Below are positions 26,401 through 33,758 of a DNA stretch of 58,389 nt, in pieces. This DNA comes from Clostridium sp. (GTDB lineage Bacteria > Bacteroidota > Bacteroidia > Bacteroidales > Bacteroidaceae): contig JAMPGY010000006.1 in NCBI GenBank assembly GCA_023663705.1, forward strand, positions 1 through 58,389, read 5' to 3'. A program made the position numbers and the translations under genes. How positions within the stretch are numbered: the stretch's first letter is position 1; every line of letters begins with the position of its first letter. The notes below the pieces were generated by a model that had not been told where the DNA came from, did no database searches, and was given only the letters and a program-made list of their open reading frames with translations.

Positions 26401-27903
26401 TTTGAGGGTGCCGGGGCGGTCAAACGATTTCCTGACGTGGCCGAAGCGGAACGAGGGTGTCACTTCCTGCACGGGCTTCCACGTGGCGAAATCGTAGTCG
26501 TGTTCCATTATCTGCGGATTATAGAGGCGGGCATCGTAGTCCTCGCCGCCCCACCAGTTGCTGCCGGTTGTGGGCGAAGGAGCGCAGCGCCAATTGCTAT
26601 CGGTGGTGATGCGGTCGGTGGTACCGTCGGTATAATCTACGATGAGTTCGGCCAGCAGAGCTGTGTTGCCGCTGTTCTGTATCTCGCCTTTGGAGTAGCG
26701 TCCGGCCACGGGGGTTACGTTGAACAGTCCGCCGGCCACCTGGGCCAGCAGCGCATTATGTCCGCCCTGCACCAGCGGGGTGACATCGTAGGTACTGTAG
26801 AGCACGCTCCGGCCGTATTCTGTCTCGCCCGGTTCAAGTCGGTTGGACGTCACGGGCTGTCCGTTGAGCCGCATGGTGAATACACCTAATGCCGAGGCGT
26901 AGAGCCGGGCGCGCTTCACCTGCTTGTCGGCTGGCAGCATGAAGCTGCGTCCCAGATAGGGCACATTGCCCGTCTGTGCGGCGGTGAACGAGGGCATGGC
27001 TCCGTCCGTCACGCTGTGGCGTGTGGTGTAGCTCACACCGTCGGACGATGTTTGCAGGGTATACGATGCCGGGAAGTTGGCGGCCACGTTGCCATCCGCT
27101 TTGGCTGTCACGTCCTGACGGGGATAGAGTACAATGCGTTCCACCGCACATGTGCGGGGCAGGCGTGCGGTAATCCACACGTGTTGGTCGGGCGAATTCT
27201 TCTGCTGAGTGGTGTAGCCCATGCGTGAGTTGTCTCCCTCGATGATGCCGTCGTTGATAAACTTCAGGTTCCACTGTGCATACTGTTCCCAGCTCTCGCT
27301 GGCTGTGAAGGTGGCCTGCCGTGCCACGTTTTCGCCATCGGCATAAATCTCCATCTCGGCCAGCTGGGCGAAGTAGTAGTTGGGGTCGTTGGCCGCGGGT
27401 AGTCCCAGCCGCGTGATGTCCAGTCGCACGTAGCGGCATTCGGCGGGCTGGTCGAACTGCACGCTCACCTGTCCCGTGGGTTCCGAGATATCGGCTTCAA
27501 TCCATCGGGCCTGCCATTCGTCGGCGTTCATGAAAGCGGTCTCGAAGGTGCTCTGCGCCTCGCCGGTCTGCCCGTCGGCGCCCGTTACGCTCACGCTCCA
27601 GCGATAGGCCGTGCGCGAGTCGAGCGGTGTGCCTGCATATTCGATATTGTTCTGCCGGGGCGAGGTCACGGTGCCCGTGTTCCACACTTCGCGTCCGTCT
27701 TCGTCGGTTACCACAATCTGGTAGGCCGCTTGGCGGAATCCGCGCTCGTCGCTTTCCGTTTGCCAACTGAAGGTGGGCGTGCTCCGGTCTATGCCTAATG
27801 GTGCCGTTCGTCCCGCCACCTGCAGGTGGGTGGGACGGATGTCAGCCTGGGCCATCCAGGCGTGCAGCATCAGTGCTGCGAAAAGATACGTTCGTTTCAT
27901 CAT
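23488..27903 (-). CDS. Secreted GH78 alpha-L-rhamnosidase, multidomain
   Basis: A 1471-aa exported enzyme removing alpha-L-rhamnose from pectin side chains or plant glycosides. A signal peptide (MMKRTYLFAALMLHAWMAQA) is followed by a Fn3-like domain (RPTHLQVAGR to about 140), a discoidin/F5-8C-like insert (about 145-270), rhamnosidase N-terminal beta domains, and the (alpha/alpha)6 barrel with acid block TDCPQREKLGW and downstream SDWGQSSCG and EEWFYSELGGI. About 300 extra C-terminal residues follow the catalytic part. The last 45 (GIYTTDGRFVGSD, PAGLYITGGHKLTVNR) look like a short C-terminal sorting/adhesion beta motif. The open frame runs to 27960, but the ATG pair at 27903/27900 starts the signal peptide, 55 bp after a -7 box. 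Confidence 0.93.
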   Translation of the reverse strand: MMKRTYLFAALMLHAWMAQADIRPTHLQVAGRTAPLGIDRSTPTFSWQTESDERGFRQAAYQIVVTDEDGREVWNTGTVTSPRQNNIEYAGTPLDSRTAYRWSVSVTGADGQTGEAQSTFETAFMNADEWQARWIEADISEPTGQVSVQFDQPAECRYVRLDITRLGLPAANDPNYYFAQLAEMEIYADGENVARQATFTASESWEQYAQWNLKFINDGIIEGDNSRMGYTTQQKNSPDQHVWITARLPRTCAVERIVLYPRQDVTAKADGNVAANFPASYTLQTSSDGVSYTTRHSVTDGAMPSFTAAQTGNVPYLGRSFMLPADKQVKRARLYASALGVFTMRLNGQPVTSNRLEPGETEYGRSVLYSTYDVTPLVQGGHNALLAQVAGGLFNVTPVAGRYSKGEIQNSGNTALLAELIVDYTDGTTDRITTDSNWRCAPSPTTGSNWWGGEDYDARLYNPQIMEHDYDFATWKPVQEVTPSFRFGHVRKSFDRPGTLKARAHEPLRVVETWPAVNVRRMSNGDYMVDFGRNYAGTYRFSLRGKRGQTIRLREFERLDANGNGYIDNWYTGTSVVYEEYTFGGTETETWGPEFMYHGFRYMQVSGLDEAPSPSDFTALRIRSAMEQTGQFATSNTLLNDIHTLCRDAIQSQLYNTITDCPQREKLGWLDVPNEMFNSLCFNYDMTTFWDKVVMDCFDAQGDNGFVPSTAPWYMNVYADDPNWGGTAILVPYRSLKTYGDDSLLKRYYPQMRRLMDYYTTRTDGYIMQNYSVLSDWGQSSCGLAVQTPTEFTITTTYYYLLRAMAEMAELMDEPADATRYTDLADHVKTAFNNRFLRSGNVYNNGNQAEYSMALYYGLVDEANEAAVAALLAEKVKADNYRIRTGEIGLKPVIMSLARHGYNDVVYRMANQTDYPSYGFFVKSGCTTTPEYWDMNRADNSQNHCMMDHIEEWFYSELGGIHNAGTAFDRIELAPWIPADMHSLDIRSQCPYGTIRTAWRRHTSGGLTYEFTVPTGTTAVIRVPLAPGADALLEDGSPLEAGTCGISAVSYTDSIATVEVGSGCYRFTTGDVTTDDPARRENFWMPVHRSTQLPAGSEIKIQEAVHNGHSGRFLGWCAAHGQTDGEFVTGADEAHAVTLRVDNPGTATVDTQASFGLQLQSTESGLWLQSLADGGRMLSWGTAPRRWGLDIEANGNADFYRQTEGGSRAANHVFFFDNGANSGVNAFGTTSGENLWRVYRRYNVADEAPACLAEAIAVTDSVFYTRLASRDGRPDGLCLPFDVPAHRLPSGFTFYRFGQVRPQVGGTASLIVEEVDELEAGMPYLMRYTGTDVAAVETEAPLRGLFVTATPATLPSGVTGCLATLSVPTGQRLYVLNETGNAFVPATDESVLSPFRLCLLTDEADAPERYEILFDAGDDVPDGIVSPMRDNGNRIATGIYTTDGRFVGSDIHSLPAGLYITGGHKLTVNRH

Positions 27904-27957
27904 TCGTTTATGTTGTCTGGTTGAATAAATGTGTCTGTCGCGTGTTTTTCTACGGGA

Positions 27958-27965
27958 CAAATATA
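27958..27965 (-). promoter_or_regulatory. -7 promoter box for GH78 gene (TATATTTG)
   Basis: A minus-strand TATATTTG lies 55 bp before the GH78 ATG in the 208-bp gap behind the regulator gene. The rhamnosidase therefore probably has its own promoter. DNA between here and 28112 is the likely site for regulator binding, although no clear direct-repeat operator was recognised. Confidence 0.5.
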
Positions 27966-28111
27966 GGAGAAAACAAACGGTAAGTCAATCCCTTGCAGGC
28001 GGATTGAATTGAATGGGCGAGTGATTGAACTGTTTGTTTGAACGCTGCAGGGCGTGTAGACCGGAGCGGGGACGTGGAGCGGTGTGTGCCGCGGACGGCT
28101 GGGAAGGCGGT

Positions 28112-30967
28112 TCAGGGACGTACTTCGGAGGGCGATACGCCAAATTCCTCTTTGTAGCAGCGTCCCAAATAGGTGATGCTCATGCCCACGCGGGCGGCGG
28201 TGTCGGAAACCGAGTGTCCCTCCATGAGCAGGCGATGGGCACTGAGCAACCGGCGATGGCGGATGTATTCGTTGGGCGACATGCCGGTAGCCGTCTTCAG
28301 GCGGCGGTAGAGGGTGGATGCGCTCATGCACAGTTCCTGCGCCAGCGTGTTCTTGTCCAGCGATGTCTCGGTCATCAGACGGTCCACCGTTGCGGCGGCT
28401 TTTTGCAGGAAGTCTGCGTCGGTTGCACTGAGTGGCAGGGCTTCGGGCATTTGGGGAACAGAATATGGCTCGCCCGTGGGGTGTGGAGCCGTGGATGTCC
28501 GGGGTTGCCTCGGTGCGTTGTCAGCTCTGCTGTCGGTTTGAGCATTGTCGGCGGGCGGTGCGGAGGATAGGAGCGTGTGGCGCTGCGTCCGCTGTCTCTG
28601 TCTGTGCCGCACAGTCACCAGGGTGCCGGTGGCGAGCAGAGCCAGTAGGGGTAGGGTGATGGCCAATATCCGCATGCCAAGACTGCGGGGCACATCGAAA
28701 GCGCCGGTCTGCGTGGCCTGTCCCGTCCATTCACAGCCGATGAACTGCAGTTCGGCTTCCACCCTGTGGCGGCCTCCGTCCGGGTGATCGATGGTGAAGC
28801 GGCGTGTGCCGTCTGTTTCGGTCCAGTCTCCGCCATCGATGCGGTAGCGTGCCTTTACCTTGTCGGCCTGAGCCGCATCAGGCACACACAGAACGGCTGT
28901 GAACGATGACGGACCGGTGGGCTCTACTAAGAGGTGATGGCAGGGTAGCGTACGGTGGTCGTTGGACCCGGTGTATGTTGTCAGCCGTCCGTTGCCGGCC
29001 CACAGGGTGTGACGTCCGTCCAACCGCAGGGCGGCATTCATACGAAATGCTTGTCCGTTGGTTGGAGGTAGACAGAAGCAGAGCGTAGCGTGTGGCGCTT
29101 GCCCGTCAGCATCCATTCCTATTATATATAGGCCGTCGGGGGTGGAGCAGGCTATGCGTCCGTCGGGCAACTCACACAGAGTCTGTATCGTGGGGTGGGC
29201 TATGCCCTCGGCCTCCTGCCACACCTGCACGTCTGCCGTGCCCGGACCGGTGGCCACCGCCTTGATGCGGGCCAGACCGTCCTCGGTGGCCGCCCATACG
29301 CTGCCGTCGCCCGCCTCCATCATGGAGGTAATGGCCTTTCCGCCCAGCCGGTCGGGCAGGGGGATGCGTGTGCCGTCCGTCAGGGTGCTGTCCTCCATCA
29401 CCATTAGTCCTTTCAGTGCGCTGCCACACCACAGGCGTCCTTGCCTGTCGGTCAGCAGCGAGAAGATATATGGATCCGGCAGGGCGGAGTTTCGCTCGGT
29501 GTAGCAACGGAAAGCCTCGGTGTCCGGTTGCACGACAAACAGTCCCTGATAAGTGCCTACTGCCAGTTGGCCGCGCCACAGGCAGAGGCTCCACACGTAG
29601 ATGGTGTGTCCGCCCTGTGTGTCGGTGAGCATTACCTTGTGGATAGTGTTGTTGCGGTGGTTCCAACGGTATAGTCCCTGCATCTCGGTGCCTATCCACA
29701 TGTCGCCGTCGGGGGTGGGAAGCAAGGCGTTGATGGTGTTGCTACCCAGCGCGCTGTTGGCGGTGGTGAACTGTCGGACGGTGCCGTCGGCCGCTGTCAC
29801 CGTGATGCCTTCCGACTGGCTTCCGGTCCAAATGCGTCCCCGGGCATCGCGGGCCAGCGAGCGGATGACGGTGCGCCCGGTGTCTTCGTAACGGAACATG
29901 CGTGGTTCGTATAGCTCCACTTGCACTCCCTTGCGGTCGGTGCCTACCCACAGATTGCCGAAACTGTCGGCCAAGGCGCATCGCACAAGCGGTGTCTCGC
30001 CCTCTCCGAAGCACGGCTGGGGAATGGGGTGCAGCGTGTGGGGCGAACGCAGTTGCGGCTGTCCGTCACTGCCGAAGCGGACATCGGTGAGGCGGAGTAC
30101 CCACAGCCCCATGTCGCGGGTGGAGATGAGCAGGCTGTCGCCCGACAGGCCGAGGTGACACACGAGTCCCCGTATGCGGGGCATCGCCACGGGGCGTGTC
30201 GCGTGGCGGGAGGGCAGGCAGGCCAGGCCGCGCTCCGTGGCCAGCCACAGGCGTCCGCAGGAATCCGCGGCCAATGCCCGCACGCCGTCCTCGGCCGGTG
30301 TGCGGTCCGGAAAGCAGGAGATGACGGGGATGTGGGCAGCGCCATGCGTGCGCAGGTCGATGCGCGAGAGTCCGTCCCTCACATGCCCCACAAAGAGCAG
30401 GCTGTCCGTCGTCTCCAGTGCACACCACATGGCATCCGACACGAGTGAGGGCATCGCGCGGCGGTTGAGCCGTGTAAAGTCGTCGGTGGAACGGTTGTAG
30501 TGGCTCAGTCCGCCCATGTAGGACGTGAGCCACAGTCCGCCCCCTGAGGACGGGGAGATGGAAGTGACGCTGTTGTCCGCAATGCTACCTGCGCCGTCGT
30601 GCTGCCGGTAGTGTGTGAAGATTCCCGTTCGGTAGTTATACGCATCCAGTCCGTCGCGTTGAGTGGCAATCCACACCACCGGCTCTTTCGGATCCGGCCA
30701 CACGCGGTTCAGGTCATTGGCCACGAGGCTGTGCGCCTCGGGCACCCGGCTGCGCGTGAAGGTGTGCAGTCCGTTACCGTCGTAGAGGCTCAGTCCGCCC
30801 GTGGTGGCCATCCACACGCGTCCGTACCTGTCCTGTGCCATGTCCATCACGCAGTCGCTGCCCAGCCGTGTGGAGGCATCGAAGCTGATGCGGTCCCGTG
30901 CTGTGGCGGTCGCCGAAATAAGCCACATGCCCAGCAGCAACAGGAGGACGGCGGAACAGGGGAGCAT
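28112..30967 (-). CDS. Transmembrane beta-propeller/AraC regulator lacking kinase and receiver domains
   Basis: A 951-aa membrane regulator. After a signal anchor (MLPCSAVLLLLLGMWLISA) comes a periplasmic two-component-type propeller, with blades such as GRVWMATTGGLSLYDG, GNLWVGTDRKGV and GDMWIGTEMQGLYRW, then a Y_Y_Y-like domain (about 690-760). One transmembrane helix (RILAITLPLLALLATGTLV, about 765-785) leads into a roughly 60-residue polar linker and an AraC double helix-turn-helix (STLYRRLKTATGMSPNEYIR; ITYLGRCYKEEFGVSP). No histidine kinase or receiver domain lies between. The frame opens at 31081 but that part crosses the prfA terminator, so the ATG at 30967 is preferred. It sits upstream of GH78, its likely target. 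Confidence 0.88.
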   Translation of the reverse strand: MLPCSAVLLLLLGMWLISATATARDRISFDASTRLGSDCVMDMAQDRYGRVWMATTGGLSLYDGNGLHTFTRSRVPEAHSLVANDLNRVWPDPKEPVVWIATQRDGLDAYNYRTGIFTHYRQHDGAGSIADNSVTSISPSSGGGLWLTSYMGGLSHYNRSTDDFTRLNRRAMPSLVSDAMWCALETTDSLLFVGHVRDGLSRIDLRTHGAAHIPVISCFPDRTPAEDGVRALAADSCGRLWLATERGLACLPSRHATRPVAMPRIRGLVCHLGLSGDSLLISTRDMGLWVLRLTDVRFGSDGQPQLRSPHTLHPIPQPCFGEGETPLVRCALADSFGNLWVGTDRKGVQVELYEPRMFRYEDTGRTVIRSLARDARGRIWTGSQSEGITVTAADGTVRQFTTANSALGSNTINALLPTPDGDMWIGTEMQGLYRWNHRNNTIHKVMLTDTQGGHTIYVWSLCLWRGQLAVGTYQGLFVVQPDTEAFRCYTERNSALPDPYIFSLLTDRQGRLWCGSALKGLMVMEDSTLTDGTRIPLPDRLGGKAITSMMEAGDGSVWAATEDGLARIKAVATGPGTADVQVWQEAEGIAHPTIQTLCELPDGRIACSTPDGLYIIGMDADGQAPHATLCFCLPPTNGQAFRMNAALRLDGRHTLWAGNGRLTTYTGSNDHRTLPCHHLLVEPTGPSSFTAVLCVPDAAQADKVKARYRIDGGDWTETDGTRRFTIDHPDGGRHRVEAELQFIGCEWTGQATQTGAFDVPRSLGMRILAITLPLLALLATGTLVTVRHRQRQRTQRHTLLSSAPPADNAQTDSRADNAPRQPRTSTAPHPTGEPYSVPQMPEALPLSATDADFLQKAAATVDRLMTETSLDKNTLAQELCMSASTLYRRLKTATGMSPNEYIRHRRLLSAHRLLMEGHSVSDTAARVGMSITYLGRCYKEEFGVSPSEVRP

Positions 30968-31012
30968 AGCCGTCCGGCTGAAGAGGATGCGAACGGCGCG
31001 GACGGGAGCAAA

Positions 31013-31054
31013 CAAAAATCCGCAATGCCGTCCCGGTGAGGACGGCATTGCGGA
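31013..31054 (-). terminator. Intrinsic terminator of prfA
   Basis: A perfect 15-bp stem (31019-31033 and 31040-31054) with a 6-nt loop is followed on the minus strand by ATTTTTG. It lies 44 bp after the prfA stop. It overlaps the longest reading frame of the downstream regulator, so that gene must start later. Confidence 0.85.
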
Positions 31055-31097
31055 CGGATATGTCTGCTGCCGTGTGTTCACAATTCGCTGCGTGTCT

Positions 31098-32210
31098 TTA
31101 TAGCTCGCTTTCCTTCATGCGCTCGGCATTCTCGGCCACAATCAGGTGGTCGATGCAATCCTGTATGTTGCCGTCCATGAAGGCCGACAGGTTGTAGATG
31201 GTGTAGTTGATGCGGTGGTCGGTGATGCGCCCCTGCGGATAATTGTAGGTGCGTATCTTGGCCGATCGGTCGCCGGTGGACACCATCGTCTTGCGGCGGC
31301 TGGCGATGTCGTCGATATACTTCTGGTGCTCTTTGTCGTAGATGAATGTGCGCAGGCGAGCCAGTGCGCGTTCCTTGTTCTTGGGCTGGTCGCGCGTCTC
31401 GGTACACTCGATGAGTATCTCTTCCGTCTCGCCCGTATTGGGGTTCTTCCACATGTAGCGGGCGCGCACGCCGGATTCCACCTTGTTGACGTTCTGGCCG
31501 CCGGCACCGCTCGAGCGGAACGTGTCCCACTTGATTTCGCCTTCGTTGATCTCCACATCGAATTCCTGTGCCTCGGGCAGCACGGCCACTGTGGCGGCCG
31601 AGGTATGGACGCGCCCCTGTGTTTCGGTGGCAGGCACGCGCTGCACGCGATGGACGCCCGACTCGTATTTCATCGTGCCATATACCTTCTCGCCCGTCAC
31701 GCTGAAGATGATTTCCTTATATCCACCGGCCGCGCCTTCGCTGAAGCTGGAGATGGCAATCTTCCATCCCTTCGTCTCGCAATACTTGGCATACATGCGG
31801 AATAAGTCGCCGGCAAAGAGGGCTGCTTCGTCGCCGCCCGTTCCGCCGCGGATTTCCATCACAATATTTTTGTCGTCCTCCGGATCGGCCGGTACGAGCA
31901 ACAGTTTGATTTCCTCTTCTATTTCGGGGATACGTTTCTCGGCCATGGCCAGCTCTTCGCGTGCCATATCCTTCATCTCCGCATCGTCTTCCACGGCCAT
32001 CAGTTCGCGGGCATCGGCGGCGTTGCGCAGGGTGTCCATATATTCCTTGCGCGCTTTCATGATGTCTCCCAGATCTTTATACTCCTTGGTGAGTTTCACA
32101 TAGCGCTTTTGGTCGCTAATCACGTGCGGGTCGGTGATGAGCGTGGACACTTCCTCGAATCGGCTCACCAGACCTTCCAGTTTGTCTAATATAGAATTGT
32201 TTTCTGCCAT
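31098..32210 (-). CDS. prfA: Peptide chain release factor 1
   Basis: Class I release factor reading UAA/UAG and triggering peptide release at the ribosome. The 370-aa product carries the catalytic GGQ in SSGAGGQNVNKVESGVR. The codon-recognition (PxT-type) region reads RVPATETQGRVHTSAATVAV. Both are RF1 features. The open frame extends to 32492, but the ATG at 32210 (MAENNSILDKLEG) matches the family N-terminus and is preceded by a -7 box at 32230-32237. It is followed by its own terminator at 31013-31054. Confidence 0.97.
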   Translation of the reverse strand: MAENNSILDKLEGLVSRFEEVSTLITDPHVISDQKRYVKLTKEYKDLGDIMKARKEYMDTLRNAADARELMAVEDDAEMKDMAREELAMAEKRIPEIEEEIKLLLVPADPEDDKNIVMEIRGGTGGDEAALFAGDLFRMYAKYCETKGWKIAISSFSEGAAGGYKEIIFSVTGEKVYGTMKYESGVHRVQRVPATETQGRVHTSAATVAVLPEAQEFDVEINEGEIKWDTFRSSGAGGQNVNKVESGVRARYMWKNPNTGETEEILIECTETRDQPKNKERALARLRTFIYDKEHQKYIDDIASRRKTMVSTGDRSAKIRTYNYPQGRITDHRINYTIYNLSAFMDGNIQDCIDHLIVAENAERMKESEL

Positions 32211-32229
32211 ACGTATGAATATTCGGATG

Positions 32230-32237
32230 CAAAGATA
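32230..32237 (-). promoter_or_regulatory. -7 promoter box for prfA (TATCTTTG)
   Basis: A minus-strand TATCTTTG lies 19 bp before the prfA ATG. It supports the start at 32210 over the longer reading frame. Confidence 0.55.
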
Positions 32238-32296
32238 GTGAAATTTACAGAAAAACGAATAATAAGGGGAAGCCTTGCTACAGGGGTAGAGTGGTA

Positions 32297-32872
32297 TCAG
32301 TGATGACAGCGGCAGAGACACGATGCAAGGTGGTCGTCCACAAAGCCCGTAGCCTGCAGAAAGGCGTAGCATACGGTGGAACCGAAGAACTTGAAGCCCC
32401 GCTTTTTCATGTCCCGGCTCATGGCGTCCGATTCGGGCGACGTAGCCGGCAGGTCGGCTAATGTGGTGTAGTGGTGAACAATGGGACAGCAATGGGGAAA
32501 GAAGGAGAGCACATAGGCGTAAAAACTTCCATATTCGCGTTGCAGTTCTAAAAATAGGCGGGCGTTGCTCACTGTGCTCCGTATTTTCAGACGGTTTCTC
32601 ACGATGCCCTTGTTCTGCATCAGGCGTTCCACATCATCGGCCGTCATGCAAGCCACCTTTTCGGCATCAAACTGATAGAAAGCCTGTCGGTAGGCCTCTC
32701 TCTTGCGCAGAATTGTAATCCACGACAAGCCGGCTTGGGCACTCTCGAGTACCAGAAATTCAAACAATGTGCGATCGTCGGTGACGGGACGTCCCCATTC
32801 CGCGTCGTGGTACTTCACGTAGAGTTCATCTGTGCCAGCCCATCCGCATCGCCCGTTGATAAGATCTTTCAT
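32297..32872 (-). CDS. tag: DNA-3-methyladenine glycosylase I
   Basis: Base-excision repair enzyme that removes 3-methyladenine from alkylated DNA. The 191-aa length is typical. Conserved blocks include the N-terminal RCGWAGTDELYVKYHDAEWG (zinc-site Cys and His plus substrate pocket), FLVLESAQAGLSWITIL with the catalytic-helix region, and the C-terminal FVDDHLASCLCR carrying the remaining His/Cys zinc ligands. The frame begins with a TTG at 32878, but the ATG two codons later, at 32872, is the better start. It is flanked by the rpmA terminator upstream. Confidence 0.93.
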   Translation of the reverse strand: MKDLINGRCGWAGTDELYVKYHDAEWGRPVTDDRTLFEFLVLESAQAGLSWITILRKREAYRQAFYQFDAEKVACMTADDVERLMQNKGIVRNRLKIRSTVSNARLFLELQREYGSFYAYVLSFFPHCCPIVHHYTTLADLPATSPESDAMSRDMKKRGFKFFGSTVCYAFLQATGFVDDHLASCLCRCHH

Positions 32873-32901
32873 GTTCAATGGAGAATAAAGGGGATGAAAA
32901 A

Positions 32902-32935
32902 ACAGATAGACCTTCGGAAAGATCTATCTGTTTTT
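32902..32935 (-). terminator. Intrinsic terminator of rplU-rpmA
   Basis: ACAGATAGA (32902-32910) pairs with TCTATCTGT (32923-32931); U-rich tracts follow on both strands, with T6 on the minus strand after the stem. It lies 30 bp after rpmA and before tag. Confidence 0.75.
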
Positions 32936-32960
32936 TTATTGTGCTAATGAAGTTATATTC

Positions 32961-33224
32961 TTAGGCTTCAGCCTTCGGCTCTACAGAAACCGTGCTTCTG
33001 TTCAGGCGACCCTTCTTGAAGGTAACCACGCCGTCAACCAACGCATAAAGCGTGTGGTCGCTACCCATGCCTACGTTCTTGCCCGGATAGTGTACCGTAC
33101 CGCGCTGACGAACGATGATGTTGCCGGCGATGCAAGACTGACCGCCATATATCTTCACGCCTAATCTCTGAGCTGCTGACTCACGGCCGTTCTTAGAACT
33201 ACCTACACCTTTTTTATGTGCCAT
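32961..33224 (-). CDS. rpmA: 50S ribosomal protein L27
   Basis: An 87-aa large-subunit protein reaching the peptidyl-transferase centre. The N-terminus [20 protein letters not shown] and the block [21 protein letters not shown] (given in part) are canonical L27. No N-terminal cleavage extension of the Firmicute type is present. It follows rplU by 21 bp on the same strand, the conserved L21-L27 pair, and ends before a terminator at 32902-32935. Confidence 0.98.
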   Translation of the reverse strand: MAHKKGVGSSKNGRESAAQRLGVKIYGGQSCIAGNIIVRQRGTVHYPGKNVGMGSDHTLYALVDGVVTFKKGRLNRSTVSVEPKAEA

Positions 33225-33245
33225 TTTCTTCTACGATTTAAAGGA

Positions 33246-33563
33246 TTAAGCAATAACTTGTTTGATAGTCAATTCCGTGAACTGCTGGCGATGGCCGTTC
33301 AGTTTACGATAACCTTTTCTTCTCTTCTTGTGGAACACGAGCACCTTCTCGCCCTTCACGAGCGGAGTCTTCACTTCGCAAACCACCTTTGCGCCCTCTA
33401 CGGTGGGAGCACCTACTGTGATGTTGCCGTCGTTGTCTACCAACAGCACCTTCTCAAATTCAACAGTCTGATTGGCCTCGGCGTTCTGAATGTGGTAAAC
33501 AAACAGCTTCTTGCCTTCTTCTGCCTTGAACTGCTGACCGTTAATTTCTACAATTGCGTACAT
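33246..33563 (-). CDS. rplU: 50S ribosomal protein L21
   Basis: A 105-aa large-subunit protein binding 23S rRNA. The N-terminus [19 protein letters not shown] and the C-terminal basic [20 protein letters not shown] are typical L21. It heads the rplU-rpmA operon. A -7 box at 33650-33657 gives a leader of roughly 80 nt containing a CGAGG/CCTCG pairing, which could be a site for ribosomal-protein feedback. Confidence 0.98.
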   Translation of the reverse strand: MYAIVEINGQQFKAEEGKKLFVYHIQNAEANQTVEFEKVLLVDNDGNITVGAPTVEGAKVVCEVKTPLVKGEKVLVFHKKRRKGYRKLNGHRQQFTELTIKQVIA

Positions 33564-33649
33564 TATTATTAATGATTAAACGGGTTTCTCCGCGAGGCGT
33601 ATCCCTTTGTGGAATCTCTTTGTTGAGCCTCCTCGGACTAAATCGGCTG

Positions 33650-33657
33650 CAAAGGTA
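33650..33657 (-). promoter_or_regulatory. -7 promoter box for rplU (TACCTTTG)
   Basis: A minus-strand TACCTTTG fits TAnnTTTG, 86 bp before the rplU ATG. It implies a structured leader of about 80 nt. Confidence 0.55.
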
Positions 33658-33686
33658 GACATTTTTTCTTATTTCTCAATAGTTTC

Positions 33687-33714
33687 ACACTCTTTTTTCT
33701 TCTGAAAAGAGTGT
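33687..33714. terminator. Stem-loop downstream of trxB
   Basis: ACACTCTTTT (33687-33696) pairs with AAAAGAGTGT (33705-33714) around an 8-nt loop, about 45 bp after the trxB stop. The A/T runs are within the stem rather than after it on the minus strand, so termination strength is uncertain. Confidence 0.5.
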
Positions 33715-33758
33715 TTTTGATCTGCCTTTGCGCCTTTTGTATATTCGGTGTCGGAAAA

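Noticed and set aside
10818-31000. A complete polysaccharide utilisation locus
   Set aside because: The three glycosidases are dispersed over both strands with no SusC/SusD pair in the window.
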